A stretch of DNA of 64,000 nt from Prorocentrum cordatum (Eukaryota > Sar > Dinophyceae > Prorocentrales > Prorocentraceae): NCBI GenBank assembly GCA_963575745.1, contig CAUYUJ010017637.1:1-64000 (forward strand), read 5' to 3'. The position numbers and the translations under genes were made by a program. The notes beneath the pieces are model-generated. The model was given only the letters and a program-made list of their open reading frames with translations. It ran no database searches and had not been told where the DNA came from. Below are positions 33,700-46,944 of this stretch, piece by piece. Position 1 is the stretch's first letter, and every line of letters begins with the position of its first letter.

Positions 33700-34215
33700 A
33701 GTATTACTCAAAAGTCCGTACTAAGAGAATTTGGACAAAGAAGCCGTACTACGGAAATATTGCTCAAGAGTCGTACCCAAGAGTCCTTACTCAAGAGTCC
33801 TTACCAAGAGCCCTTGGCATCAAGAGGAAAATATTACTCAAGAGTCCTATTCAAGAGTCCTTGCACAAGAGTCCTTACCAAGAGTTCTTTCTAAGGAATT
33901 CCACTCAAGAGTCCTTATTCAGAGAACCCTATGAAATAATCCTTTCTATGGAAGCCGTACTCAAGAGTCCTTACTAAGAAAACCGTAATACAGAAGCCAT
34001 ACCACGGGAATATGACTCAAGAGTCCTTACTTTGAGAACTCGACTGAAGAAGCCTTGTTTTGGGAGTCGTACTCAAAGTGCTTACTGGAAGAACCTTAAA
34101 GAAGAAACCTTACTACGGGACTCTTGCCCAAAACTCCTTACTAAAAGAACCGTGATAAAGAAGCCTTACTACGGAAATCCTACTCTAAGGTCCTTACTAC
34201 GAGATCCCTCGCTCC
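33700..34215. repeat. Degenerate ACTCAAGAGTCCTT array
   Basis: ACTCAAGAGTCCTTACTAAG-type units, alternating with GAAGCCGTACTACGGAA variants. Confidence 0.8.
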
Positions 34216-34229
34216 TTGGCTAACCATCA

Positions 34230-35345
34230 CCCATCGCTCTCTACATCCCACCACCCTCCCCGCTCACACCCTCCATCGTCGCCATCCCCATCAGCATCGT
34301 CAGCATCATCAGCAGCAGCAGCATCCCCATCGTCACAACCACCAGCATCATCACACCAGCATTATCATCATCACCATCATCAGCAGCATCAACATCAGCA
34401 CCATCAGCATCAGCAGCACCAGCAGCATCACCATCGTAAGCAGCAGCAGCAGCACCCTCACCATCATCAGTAACATCATCATCATCATCCTCATCCCCAT
34501 CATCGTCATCGTCATTACCATTATAACCATCACCATCATCATCAATCATCATCATCGTCGTCACCGTCGCCATCACCATCATCATAATACCATCCATCGT
34601 CAGAATCATCGCCATCATCATCACCGCCCTCATTATCAGCATAGTCACCACAGTCTTCAACATCGCCGCCACCACCACCCCTGTCATCACCATCAGCATA
34701 ATCAGCAGCAGCAGCCGCATCATCGTCGTCGCCGTCATCATCATCGACAGCATCATCCTCATCATCATCAACAACATCATCACCACGGTCGTTATTATCG
34801 CCATCGTCATCGTCATCAACATCACTGTCGTCGTCGTGATCGTCGTCTCCATACCTATCCGTGCCACTGGAATCAACACCCTCATCGCCGCCATCGGCAT
34901 CACCACCATCATCACAGCCAAAATATCACCGTAACACTCGCCATCCGCATCAGCAACAGCATCATCACCAACCTCGCCAGCACAACCATAATGGTCGTCA
35001 GAATCAGCAACAGATGCACCGGCATCATCACCACCGACGTCAACATCATTCACATATGAACCGCTATCATCACCACCATCATCGTCAGCATCAGCATCAA
35101 CATCAGCATCATCAACATGATCAACAGCATCATCACCACCAGAAGCAGCATAATCAGCATCATCATCATCATCATCATCATCATCATTATCATCATCATT
35201 AGCATCACCGCCGCCATCGTCGTCATGAGAATCGTTACCATATCATCATAGTCATCATCAGTAGCATACTCACAATCATCGTCACCTCCAGCATCATCAA
35301 CAACAACACGATTCAACATCACCAAGGGCATCATCATCACCACCG
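34230..35345. repeat. 1.1-kb degenerate (TCA)n microsatellite
   Basis: ATC/CAG/CAC trinucleotides throughout. The 270-codon minus open frame (34,241-35,053) is Met/Asp repeat translation. Confidence 0.9.
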
Positions 35346-35569
35346 TCCCAAGCGAGGAAATATTATGAGAGAGGGAGCGAAAGACAGCTGAATTCTTTGA
35401 GTACATTGCGAAGAACTATCGAGCGAGAGCTCGACTCCTGAGTAAAGTGTGCGGAAGGCTTGAGCGATAAGTCTAGGCGACAGCATGTAATTGGCAAAGA
35501 AGTTGAAAGCAAGATCACAATTCATGGGCAGATCGCGAGGACGTTTCGAACGAAAGCGCTAATCATCAC
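35346..35569. other. Short non-repetitive spacer
   Basis: No gene recognised. Confidence 0.5.
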
Positions 35570-35930
35570 ACGGACCCGGTGGAATCCCTTTGAGTCCTGA
35601 GGAATCCTTCGGGCTCCGTCGGGATCCCATGAAACCCAAAAGAATCCGAAAGATTCCTCTGGATTCCAGAGAATTCCATAGGAATCCGAATTCGCTGGAA
35701 ATTCGCAGAAGTCCGCTGGAAGCAGCAGAAATCCACAGGTTCCCCGAGGACTCCTTCAGAAATCCTCTGGATTCCTGAAAGAATCCTGAGGGGTCCTCAG
35801 GAATCCCTAAGAATTCGAAACACTCCGCACACATCCGTAGGAATCCCTTTGAATGCCCAAGATTCTCCAGAAATCCAAACGGATCCCCAGGAATCCAGGA
35901 ATGCCAGGGATCACATAGGAATCTCGTCGG
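35570..35930. repeat. GGAATCC short-period repeat
   Basis: GGAATCC/GGATTCC/GAATTCC words every ~9-13 bases. They occur in both orientations, so the region is rich in small inverted repeats. Confidence 0.75.
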
Positions 35931-36014
35931 TGCAGCGCCCCTCACCCCATGCGATGCGATGCGGCCCGCCCCCCCTCCCCCCCTCCCCTGGGGGGGCGTC
36001 TGAAACCCGACGTT

Positions 36015-36090
36015 CTCAACACCACCACAGCAACAACTACAACAACAACAACAACCAGGGCAACAACAACAACAATAACATCAGCAGCAA

Positions 36091-36127
<37 letters not shown>

Positions 36128-36151
36128 AACAACAACAACAACAACAACAAT
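36015..36151. repeat. (CAA)n/(CGACAA)n tract
   Basis: CAACAACAAC and GACAACGACAAC units ending right at the duplicated segment 36,152-36,385. Confidence 0.9.
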
Positions 36152-36385
36152 CACTTTACCCGAACGCTCAGTGTTCTCACCAGTGCCAGGGTTTTCATGC
36201 GACGCCAGCCAATACCCCCACTTTGTGGGGGGGCAGTGCAAGCTCTACCAAATATCCACACGACTCTTCGCCACCACCCACACCCAGCTTCCCGCCCTAT
36301 GACGTTCGGACACTTCACTTCGTGGCCTGCGGACGACCGTGGCTACTACACTGGCGTGGAGTACACACCCACAGAAGTTGTTAGG
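36152..36385 (+). repeat. Second copy of the 17,336-17,570 segment
   Basis: Near-identical including CACTTTGTGGGGGGGCAGTG. Diverges after CCCACAGAAGTTG, where sequence of the 248-bp family begins. Confidence 0.75.
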
Positions 36386-37082
36386 ACAGCGCGCGCGGGT
36401 AGAAATTTTGAAAAGTCGTGCAGGTGTTTTTCGAGGACCTACGGTGCGATTCGTGTGATTTTATGATGCGCGGTGCTAAAATTCTTAAGAAGCCCAATGG
36501 TTTTTGGAGATTTCGGCGTGCGCGCGCGAAGAAAAAACGAATGTGTCCCGCATGGTATTATTTGACAGGGATGATGGCCCTGGCAGGTGCGCAACCGTTG
36601 TCGCAGAAGTTCGAAAAAGTTGCTCGCAAAAGCCCGTTTGACAGAAATGTTTAAAAAGTGTTGGGTTTCCTACGAATCCGCAAGAGCGCGCGGGATGAGA
36701 TTTTGACATTTTTTTGTTGAAAAACCATTGGTTTTTTGATGTTTTTATGTTAAAATCGCTGCCGAACACTAAGCTTTTGGAAGGATTTCGTCTTGCGCGC
36801 GCGAATGTCCACTTTACCTTATTTTTTGCAAGGGATTCTTGAAATTTGATTATATTAGAACAAGAAATGTCATTTTATAGTGTTTTTTGCAAGGGAAAAC
36901 GGATTACAACAAAACAACCGGATCTGGATCACATCGTTTTACCTGAGGCTTCCTCACGAAAATGATGAAAATGTGGCTGCGGCCTAGGCGCGGCGAGGGG
37001 GGCGTGCACCAGGGGGCCCAACAATAATTATTCTTTAGAAGTAATAATATTCAACAACAACAACAACAACAACAACAACCAT

Positions 37083-37114
<32 letters not shown>

Positions 37115-37155
37115 GAACAACACCAACGACAACAGCAACAACAATAACAACAAAC
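36386..37155 (+). repeat. 248-bp-family sequence, conserved boundary and (CAA)n tail
   Basis: Contains CTTGCGCGCGCGAATGTCC at 36,792, GGAAAACGGATTACAAC, then CCCAACAATAATTATTC and (CAA)n from 37,052. Same order as 17,981-18,545. Confidence 0.75.
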
Positions 37156-37404
37156 AGTTGTTCCTCATGCGCGATGTTTCCACAAGAAGCATGCGACCAT
37201 CATGATAATCGTCCACAGCATGAGGGACTCTTGTTCTATAGCGGGGTCCGTTATTCCCATTCCCAGATCTCCCGCCCAATGAAGTCTTGCGAATACCTCC
37301 TCCGAGGAATTTCAACATATCCCGCCTCGAAAACACATGCCCGCGCCTTGCTGCGCCGATGCGAGACCGCCAGTGGAACCCCAGCGAAGGGTAAAGCACA
37401 AGGA

Positions 37405-38090
37405 AGTATCGAACGACAGGATTACCTTGATGGGGATGGGGGCTGTCGGCGGCGAGGCAAGGACCTGGCCCTGAATAGAAAGGGAGGAAGTCTCGAGCAG
37501 GGCTGCTGTTGTTGCTGGGAGCGGCACCAATGCTGAAGAGAGTAGGGCGCCAGTCCAGCGTAAAACAAAACGAAGTCTCGAGCGGGAACGCTGGTTTTGG
37601 TGGGACGGCGGCTGTCAGCGGCGAGGAGGAAAACCGCCTTGAGTAAGAAAGGAGGAAGCATCGAGCGGGAGCCGATGTTTTGTCGGGACGGGGGCTGTCG
37701 GCAGCGAGGACCAGCAACGTCTTCAGAAAAAAGGGAGGAAACCTCGAGCGGGAGCGTTGTTCTTGCTGGGAGCGGCGCCAATTCAAAAGAGAGTTGGGCG
37801 CCAGTCCAGCGTAAAAAGGAAGGAAGTCTCGGGCGGGAGTGCTGGTGTTGTCGGGGCGGCGGTTTTCGGCGGCGAGGAGGAGCACCGCCTTGAGTAAAAA
37901 GGGAGGAAGCCTCGAGCGGGAGCGTTGCTCTTGCTGGGGGCGGCGCCGATGAGAGAAAGACTAGCGCGCCAGTCCAAGGCAAAACGGGCGGGAGTCTCGA
38001 GCGGGAGCGCTGGTTTTGTTAGGACGGCGGCTTTCGGCGGCGAGCAAGAACACCAGCCCTGAATAAAAGAGGGGGAAGTCTCGAGCAGGA
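37405..38090. repeat. 84-bp tandem repeat, 9 copies
   Basis: Anchor AGTCTCGAGCGGGAG (with variants) at 37,405, 37,489, 37,574, 37,657, 37,740, 37,825, 37,909, 37,993 and 38,077: spacing 83-85 bp. Degenerate relatives continue at 39,060-39,215. Open in several frames; no family recognised. Confidence 0.9.
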
Positions 38091-38204
38091 GCGTTGTTGT
38101 TGTTGGAGGGCCGGTTTTGGCGGTCCCCCAAACCGCTCAAGCGTGAGCCTCATTTTCAATGAAAATGTAGCCGGCGCCTCGGCGAGAGCGCCAGGGCGTC
38201 TGTA

Positions 38205-38390
38205 AGGGGTCCAACAATAATAATTGTTTAGTAAGTAACATTCAACAGCAGCAGCAGCAGCAACAATAACAACAACAGCAACAACAACAACAACAACAAC
38301 AACTACAACAATAACAACAACAACCGCAGCAGCAGCAACAACAACAACAACCACAACCGCAACCACAACAACAACAATAACAATTTTAAG
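38205..38390. repeat. (CAA/CAG)n after decayed boundary
   Basis: GGGTCCAACAATAATAATTG precedes the CAA/CAG tract, a diverged copy of the boundary at 18,462 and 37,018. Confidence 0.8.
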
Positions 38391-38479
38391 ACTGATCGCC
38401 CTTATATGCTCGAGTATCCAATAACGCGTATTTCCCAAACCCTCGATACCCGCCCTCTTCGTCTTCGATCGAACCCCTT

Positions 38480-38630
38480 TTGGGGGGGTATACCTTTCTT
38501 CCCTGCAGGCCGGGCCCCGGCAAGCGGCGGGGCGGTCGCGGACCGTCGGCCTGGCCAGCGGCAGCGCTGATCGGCGGGGCGGCCGCGGACCGTCGACCCG
38601 ACCCAAAGAGGGACGGACAGGGGACCGACC

Positions 38631-38663
<33 letters not shown>

Positions 38664-38720
38664 TCGAAGACGACGGCGACGACGACGACGACGGCGACGA
38701 CGAGCGTAAGCGAGAGCGAG
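38480..38720. repeat. GC island with direct repeat, then (GAC)n
   Basis: GGCGGGGCGG(T/C)CGCGGACC occurs twice (about 38,527 and 38,574), followed by a CGA/GAC microsatellite at 38,628-38,705. Confidence 0.75.
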
Positions 38721-38724
38721 AGAG

Positions 38725-38970
38725 AACGACAGCAGGGCCACGAAGGGCACGAAGTAGGCCACGAAGGGCGACAGCGGGGACACGAAGGGAATGCGTATGG
38801 GGCCACGAAGAGCGCGAACGAGCGGGGGCCACGAAGTGCAGATAATGCGGGGCCACAGAAGGCAACTATGGGGCCACTGAGGGTAGCAACTGGGCCACGT
38901 AGGACAGTGAGGGGGACACAAATGGCGACAGCGGGGCCACGAAGGGCATGCACATGGGGCCACAACGGGC
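38725..38970. repeat. ~23-bp GGGGCCACGAAGGGC array
   Basis: About ten degenerate units beginning CCACGAAGGGC or CCACGAAG. Confidence 0.75.
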
Positions 38971-39399
38971 GCGACTCCTGGGTGCCTGGGTGTCGGGAGC
39001 GCGGCGCTTGGGCAAATTGCAGGAAATTCCAACGCAAGGCTATTCAATAAGTTGCAAGCAAATCTCCAGCGAGAGCGCGACTCCAGAGCGCAGGGAGAGC
39101 GATTCCTGAATACATTGTAAGGAAGTCCCAAGCGAGAGCGCGATTCCTTAATAAAATGCGAGGAAGTCTCGGGCGGGAGCGGGGGTCCTGGCTAAATTGT
39201 AAGGAAGTCTCAGGCGGGAGCCGTTGTTGTTGTAACCCGGGGGCCAGGGGGCCAGTTTGAGCAGGAAGACTTTCCCTGACAAAAAACCGGGTGCGAGCGT
39301 CGAGGGGCACACTTTGATTAAGAAAAAACAATATGCACCGGTGGGGGGGGATCAACAAAAATTATTCTTCAGAAGTGAGAACTCCAGCCAACCAACCAA

Positions 39400-40215
<816 letters not shown>

Positions 40216-40360
40216 CCTCCTCCCCACCTCACCTCGCAGGAGACGGCCGCGCGGCACCCGCCCACCAGCCCCTCGCCGAACGGCAGGCCGACGACCCGCG
40301 CGAAGAGGGTGCCCGCGAAGAGCCAGTAGCCGCGCTGCCCCTCGGACGCGCAGAAGAAAT
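40216..40360 (-). CDS. Exon-like GC island between microsatellites
   Basis: On the minus strand one frame has normal amino-acid composition and G/C-ending codons: FFCASEGQRGYWLFAGTLF, then ARVVGLPFGEGLVGG and AVSCE, directly followed by GTGAGG, a good 5' splice donor. A CCGAG|GGG upstream could be the acceptor. A plus-strand reading is also open, so strand is uncertain. No family recognised. Confidence 0.35.
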
Positions 40361-40366
40361 AATCGA

Positions 40367-40665
40367 GGATCGAAGATCAAGGAAGAAATCAGCCTGGCGA
40401 CAGCCCCAACCCAAGGCAGCTGCGAGCAGCGCAGGAAAGGGCCCTCTCCTCCTGGGCCATGCGCCGCCCCTGTGGGGCCGCGAGACGTGTGGAAGGTGCA
40501 CTACATGGGCGGGGGGCGCGCATGCATTGATCGAGGGTCGAGCATCGAGGAAGAAGGCTGGATCGAGGATCTAGGATCGAGGAAGATCGAGGATCCAGAA
40601 TCAATAATCAAGATCGAGAATCGAGCATCGAGGAAGAAAAAATCTAGGATCCAGGATCGAGGCCG
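40367..40665. repeat. Dispersed GATCGAGGAAGA words
   Basis: ATCGAGGATC/GATCGAGGAAG repeated at 40,367-40,385 and 40,530-40,660; related clusters at about 45,315-45,380 and 48,050-48,165. Confidence 0.65.
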
Positions 40666-40835
40666 TTGGGCTTGTGGGAGCCTCCGGAAGTCCCCAGGCA
40701 GGCTTCCAGAGACCTGCCCGGAACTCCAGAGGAACCCCAGAGACCCATGGAATCGGGTGTTGTTGCCCGGTGACCCTTGATGGGCCGACTTTCCACCACC
40801 ACTACCATAGGTAAGACGGCCGAGAAGGCAGGATG

Positions 40836-41085
40836 TGGAGGTCCTCCTCCTCCTCCTCCTCCTCCTCCTCCTCCTCCTCCTCACTCCTCCTCCTCCTCTC
40901 CTCCTCCTCCTCCTCCTCCTCCTCCTCCTCCTCCTCCTCCTCCTCCTGCTCCGCCTCCTCCTCCTCCTCCTCCTCCTCCTCCTCCTCCCTCCTCCTCCTC
41001 CTCCTCCTCCTCCTCCTCCTCCTCCCTCCTCCTCCTCCTCCTCCTCCTCCTCCTCCTCCTCCTCCTCCTCCTCCTCTCCTCTACC
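40836..41085. repeat. (TCC)n microsatellite
   Basis: Nearly pure TCC units with few interruptions. Confidence 0.95.
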
Positions 41086-41289
41086 CATAGTAGTAGTGGC
41101 GGTGGAAAACCCCAGGGCGAAAAACTCCCCCAGAACTGGAGACCACCAGCAGAGAGGAGCTAAGGAGGAGAAGTGCGACGAGCAGGGGGACGGCGAGCTG
41201 AGGGAGGAGGTGACGGAACGGACGGAATGGCACGAAAGGGGAGGGGAAAGGTGAAGAGAGGGGAAGGGAAGGGTAATCGTCGTCGTCGT

Positions 41290-41291
41290 CC

Positions 41292-41384
<93 letters not shown>

Positions 41385-41400
41385 CTACGACCATCGTCAT

Positions 41401-41431
<31 letters not shown>

Positions 41432-42145
41432 ATCATTATCATCATCACCATCAGCATCATTATTAGCATCATCATCAGCAGGATCATCATCATCATCACC
41501 ATCAGCATCATCGTCAGCAGCATCAGCATCAGCACCATCATCATCATCATCATCATCAGCATCAGCATCATCACTATCGTAATCGTCATCGTCATCATCG
41601 TTATCACACCACCGTCATAACATCATAATCATCATCACCATATCATCAGCGTCTTCGTCATGATCATCATCCGACCTACCAACATAACACAAACTGACCA
41701 CCCCAATCCTCACCGCCATCACCACCACCACAAACATCATAGTCACCATCGCCGTCAACATCACAGCCCTCGCCGTCATCATCATCATCATCAGCATCAT
41801 CACCACCATCATCATTATCATCATCAACATCATGATCATCATCATCACCACCACCAGTAGCATCATCACCCTAATCATCAGTATAATCATCAGTACCATA
41901 ATCTTCAACATCATCATCACCAAAATAAGCATCATCGTCATCACCACCACCAGCATCATCATCACCTTAATCATCAGTATTATCAGCAGTACCATGATCA
42001 TCATCAGCATCATCACCAACACAATCAGCACCACCATCATCAGCAGCATCCTCATCAGCACCATCACCATCACCTTCACCATCATCATCACCATCACCAT
42101 CACCATCACCATGACCACCGCCGTCATCGTCATCGTCATCGTCAG

Positions 42146-42183
<38 letters not shown>

Positions 42184-42576
42184 GCAGCACCATCGTCTTC
42201 ATCGTCTTCATCGCGATCGCCACCGTCATCACCATCATCACCACCATCAGCAGCATCAGCATCAGCATCATCCCCATCCTCCTCGTCATCCTCAACCTCA
42301 CCATCGTCCTCATCCTCCTCGTCATCCTCAACCTCACCATCGTCGTCCTCCTCCTCGTCATCCTCAACCTCACCATCGTCATCCTCATCATCGTCGTCAT
42401 CATCATCACCATCCTCACCATCATCATCATCACCATCGTCATCATCATCGTCATCATCCTCACCATCCTCACCATCGTCATCATCATCATCATCATCGTC
42501 ATCGTCATCATCATCGTCATCATCGTCATCCTCACCATCATCATCATCATCATCATCATCGTCATCATCGTCATCG

Positions 42577-42612
<36 letters not shown>

Positions 42613-42625
42613 ACATCCTCGCCAC

Positions 42626-42680
<55 letters not shown>

Positions 42681-42702
42681 GTCGTCATCGTCATCATCGT
42701 CA

Positions 42703-42734
<32 letters not shown>

Positions 42735-42770
42735 GTCGTCATCGTCATCGTCGTCGTCGTCGTCGTCATC
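41290..42770. repeat. 1.5-kb (TCA)n microsatellite
   Basis: Nearly pure ATC at 41,290-41,380; TCA with CAG, CTC and GTC variants beyond. Long Met, Asp and Ile open frames are artefacts. Confidence 0.95.
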
Positions 42771-42774
42771 CAGA

Positions 42775-42935
42775 GGGGGGACGGCCTCCGCCCCCACCAG
42801 CTCCAGCGCGGCGGTCGTCGCGCTGCCCGCGCCCGCCACGGGCGCCCACGCGCCGAGGCCCTCCGCGGCGGCGGGGCCTCGCCGGGCGGCGGCGGACGGC
42901 CGCCGTCGTCGTCCTCGCCCTCCTCCTCTGCCAAT
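42775..42935 (-). CDS. Exon-like GC island between TCA and TCC tracts
   Basis: Minus strand reads AWAPVAGAGSATTAALELVG with G/C-ending codons, then AEAVPPL before Asp-coding microsatellite. Short and without a recognisable domain. Possible exon; alternatively chance in GC-rich DNA. Confidence 0.25.
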
Positions 42936-42939
42936 TCCT

Positions 42940-43225
42940 CCTCCTCCTCCTCCTCCTCCTCCTCCTCCTCCTCCTCCTCCTCCTCCTCTCCTCCTCCTCC
43001 TCCTCCTCCTCCTCCTCCTCCTCCTCCTCCTCCTCCTCCTCCTCCCCTCCTCCTCCTCCTCCTCCTCCTCCTCCTCCTCCTCCTCTGCCAATTCCTCCTC
43101 CTCCTCCACTCAGGTTCCTCCTCCGCTTCCTCCCTTTGTTTCTTCTCATCCTCCTCTTCCTTCTCCTCCTGGTCCTCCTGTTCCTCCTCCTCTCTCCTTC
43201 TCCTCCGCCTCCTCCTCCTCCACCC
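42940..43225. repeat. (TCC)n microsatellite
   Basis: TCC units, with TCTGCCAATTCCTCC occurring at both ends of the main block. Confidence 0.95.
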
Positions 43226-43329
43226 CTTTTCCTGATCAACAACTGCTCCCTGTCGCACCCCTCAGACGTATCGGTGGGGCGGGCTGGGCGTTTCAACTGA
43301 GACCCACTCACCAGTTATGATCCTGAAGC

Positions 43330-43915
43330 TTGAAAATGCAACAACTTCGCGGATGGAGGCCGGGTAGTTATCAGCATGTGGTTGTCGCCTTAGCGCCACA
43401 CCCATTCGCCGTAGATGTTTGCAACGGGTTCAAGGATGAAGAAAGGGTTCTTTTTCAAAATGTGGCTCTCGCCGCAGCGCCACGCACATTCGCCTTAAAG
43501 GTTTGCAACCGTGTCCAGGATGGAGGGCTGATCTTTTTCAAACCGTGGCTCTCGCCATAGCGCCGCGCCCATTCGCCTTCGAAGTTTGCAGCAGCTTCAC
43601 AGATGGAGGGCAGGGCGTCTTCAAAATGCGGTTGCCACCGTAGCACCGCACACATTCGTCTTAAAAATTCGCAACAGCGTCAAATATGGAGGACGGATCC
43701 CTTTCAAGTTGTGACTCTCGCCTGAGCGCCGCGCACATTCGTTTCAAGCATGTGCAACATCCTCAGGGGTGGAGGGCGGATTCTTTTCAAACTGTGGCTC
43801 TTGTTCAGCGCCAGGTACATTCGTCTTACAAGCTTGCAGCAGCTTCACGGTTGGAGAGCGATTGCATTTCAAAATGTGGCTCTCGCCTGAGCGACGCGCA
43901 CGTTCATTGTTCGGC
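43330..43915. repeat. 83-bp tandem repeat, 7 copies
   Basis: Anchor TGTGGCTCTCGCC (with variants) at 43,377, 43,461, 43,544, 43,627, 43,710, 43,793 and 43,875: spacing 82-84 bp. Each unit carries GCGCCGCGCACATTCG. Confidence 0.9.
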
Positions 43916-44205
43916 CGCGAGTTCAAGGGTTCGTATAGTTGAAGACCCAAGAACGGTGTGCTGGCACGATTGAAGGTTGCCAGGACGCAGCAGTCAAATT
44001 GATTCGCGGTACCGGAGTCCCAAACATGGTGTTCTGGCAGGGCTCCTCCTCCTAGTGCCTCCTCCTAGTTCCTCCTCCTCCTCCTCGCCCCCCCTCTTCC
44101 TCGACAACCCGAGAACTCGGAAGGCAGTGTGTCGCAAACGCTGTAAAGAAAAGCAAGCTGCTCTCGCGGCCCGCAGTTCACGACCAGAGACGGAGGGAGC
44201 AACTG

Positions 44206-44410
44206 ATGAACCAATCTTGGAATCGGCGCCTGGTACAGTCAACCCGTATAACAAAGACGCACGATAAGAATGCAAAGGCATTGGAAGGCCATGTCGACAC
44301 TTTTCGAGTAGGGCTGGCGAACGAAAGTTACGAGGGATGGGCCGAACAGGCAAGGATACAAGGGAAACCTGGGAAAGTCGCTCATCCTTACTATGCGGGT
44401 TGACTATAGG
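44206..44410 (+). repeat. Homologue of the 3450-3640 segment
   Basis: Open frame from 44,206 contains ANESYEGWAEQARIQGKPG and ends HPYYAG-stop at 44,401-44,403. DNA homology to 3450-3640 covers about 175 bp. Function unknown. Confidence 0.6.
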
Positions 44411-44477
44411 AGGCCCCCATCGAGCTTCCAACTACCTGATGACAAAACACGCGCGCAAGGGTTACGAAGACTCCGTC

Positions 44478-44727
44478 CTCCATCCCCCTCCTCCTCCTCC
44501 TCCTCCTCCTCCTCCTCCCTCCTTCTCCTTCTCCTCTACCTCCTCCTCCTCCTCCTCTCCTCCTCCTCCTCCTCCTCCTCCTCCTCCTCCTCCTCTTCCT
44601 GCTCCTCCTTCTCCTCATGCTTATCCTCCTCCTCCTGCTCCACCTACTCCACCTCCACCTCCTCCTCCTCCTCCTGCTCCTCCTCATCCTCCTCCTCGTC
44701 CTCCTCTTTCTCCTCCTCATCATCATG

Positions 44728-44788
<61 letters not shown>

Positions 44789-44843
44789 GCATCATCAGCA
44801 TCAGTATCATCATCATCATCATCATCATCAGCAGCATCAGCAG

Positions 44844-44875
<32 letters not shown>

Positions 44876-45035
44876 GCATCAGCATTATCATCATCAGCAT
44901 CATCAGCATCAGCATCAGCAGCATCATCATCATCAGCATCAGCATCAGCATCATCATCATCAGCATCATCATCATAAGCATCATCATCATCCTAATCATC
45001 ATTATCAGCAGCATCAGCATCATCATCATCATCAG

Positions 45036-45075
<40 letters not shown>

Positions 45076-45240
45076 GTCATCACCATCATCATCCCTCTTC
45101 CTCCCCCAAGCGTCCTCCTCCTCCAGCTCTTCTTCCTCCTCCTCCTCCCTCCCTCGCTCCCTCCCTCCCTCCCTCCCTTTCCTCCTCCTCCGCCGCCTCC
45201 ACCTCCTCCTCCTCCTCCTCATCCTCCTTCCCTCCTCCAC
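44478..45240. repeat. TCC, TCA, TCC microsatellite block
   Basis: TCC 44,478-44,715; TCA 44,716-45,090; CCT/TCC 45,095-45,240. Confidence 0.95.
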
Positions 45241-45254
45241 CTCCTTGGTCCAGC

Positions 45255-45325
45255 ACGCCGGCCGAGGACGCGCCAGAAGAGGGCCGTCAAGCGGGCCACT
45301 CCCCGTCGAGGACTCGGTTCGAAGA
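45255..45325 (+). CDS. Exon-like island after a long pyrimidine tract
   Basis: A pyrimidine tract ends CTTGGTCCAG|CACGCC, a textbook 3' splice site, followed by frame STPAEDAPEEGRQAGHSPS. Very short; no donor identified. Speculative. Confidence 0.2.
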
Positions 45326-45544
45326 TCGAGGAGGGTCCAACATCGAACAAGATCCCAGGAGGATCTGAGAGGATCCAGGTTCTGGAGGTGTGGTTCGAAA
45401 ATTAGCCAGCGTGGACCCCAAACAGTGATTTCTTGCAACATGTGTGGTGCAATCTAGGTGGGCAGTTGATGCGATGCAATCTAAGTGGTGCAATCCATGT
45501 GGTGCAAGGTCAATGGTGCAAGGCGATGCAAACCACTGTAAATG

Positions 45545-45712
45545 CAATACAACGCAGTGCATGGCGATGCAATGCAATGCAAAGAACAGCAAAGCAGTGC
45601 AACGCCATGCAACAATGCAAGGCAATGCAAAGCAATGCAAAGTCATGCAAAGCTATGCGAAGCAATGCGAAGCAAGCGAAGCATTGCGAAGCACTGCAAA
45701 GCAATGCAAAGT
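45545..45712. repeat. GCAATGCAAA short-period repeat
   Basis: AATGCAATGCAAAGC words; a related tract lies at 47,565-47,825. Confidence 0.85.
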
Positions 45713-45925
45713 CCGTCAGCCCCCTTGTGGGGCCATCAGGCTGCGCGGATTAGGCTCGCTGCTCCCTGCTCCAGTTCCAGTTTCAAGCCTCCCATGTTAT
45801 AGTCCTACTTTCTACTTCCTACTGTAAACTGTTGAAGTCTGCGCGAGGGCGGAGGGGGGCCAATCACCTTCCCCTGGCGGTGGTCTCGGAGTTCCTGGTG
45901 AGCCCTGGGACAAGTAAAAAAACAG
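45708..45925. repeat. C module, copy 1
   Basis: AGCCCCCTTGTGGGGCC, then AGTTCCAGTTTCAAGCC, CTACTTCCTACTGTAAAC, TTGAAGTCTGCGCG. Same order as 52,196 and 55,122. Confidence 0.8.
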
Positions 45926-46890
45926 GTTCGCGCCCCCGAGGCCGTACACCCTCATACATGATGCTATCCTCGCGTGCCCGAGGCTATGAACCCTCGTAAG
46001 CTACGCAATGATCGCGTCCCCGAGGTCCACTGCTGTTGCTTGCGTCCCCAAAGCCGTAGAACGGGGGTAAGGTATGCCGCAGTGGCGTCCCGAAGCCACG
46101 GCCCCCGAGGCCACGATCCCCCGTAAGCTACGCCACAGTCGCGCCCCCGAGGCCACGACCCCTTGCAAATCACGCAGCGGTCGCCCCACAGAGGCCACAC
46201 TCCCATGAAAATGGCCCCGTCTTCGCGCCCCCGAGGGCACGATCCCCTGCAGGTGACGCCACACTCGCGCCCCCGAGGCCAGAAGCCTCTACAAAGTGTG
46301 ACGCGCTCGCGCAGCCGAGGCCACGATCCCCCCGGGGAAAGTGTACAGCAGTCGCGCCCACGAGGCCACAATCCCTGGCAACCTACACCACAGTCGCATC
46401 CCGCAGGCCACGATCCCTGCGCAGATTACCACACCACCTTCGCGCCCCCGAGGCAGAGCCCTTCCGAAATCATGCCGCGCTCGCGCCCCCGAGGCCGCGC
46501 TCCCCCGGAAAGCACATCGCAGTCGCGCCCTGTTAAGGCCACAACCCCCTGCACACGACGCCGCACTCACGCCCCCGAGGCCGCGATCCCTCGGAAACTA
46601 CGCCACGGTCGCGCCCACGAGGCCACGATCCCCCCGTTAAAGTGCATCGCAGTCTCGCGCCCTCGAGGCCACAACCCCCTGCACATGACGCCGCACCCAC
46701 GCCCCCGAAGGCCGCGATCCCTCGGAAACTGCGCCACGGTCGCGCCCCCGAGGCCACGATGCCCCCGCAAAGTGCCTCGCAGTCGCGCCCTCGAGGCCAC
46801 AATCCCTGGCACATGACGCCGCACTCACGCCCCCGAGGCCGCGGTCCCTGGGAAAGTGCGCCACGCTCGCGCCCCCGAGGCCACGAACCC
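45925..46890. repeat. ~43-bp tandem array of the 42-bp family
   Basis: CGCGCCCCCGAGGCCACGAT-centred units, for example at 46,225, 46,267, 46,309 and 46,354 (spacing 41-45 bp). Same consensus core as 7,690-8,350. Confidence 0.85.
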
Positions 46891-46944
46891 ACCTCGCGGA
46901 GGCTGCCCAAGGGCGCAGCCCCGTCTCCAGAGCAGAAAAACATA

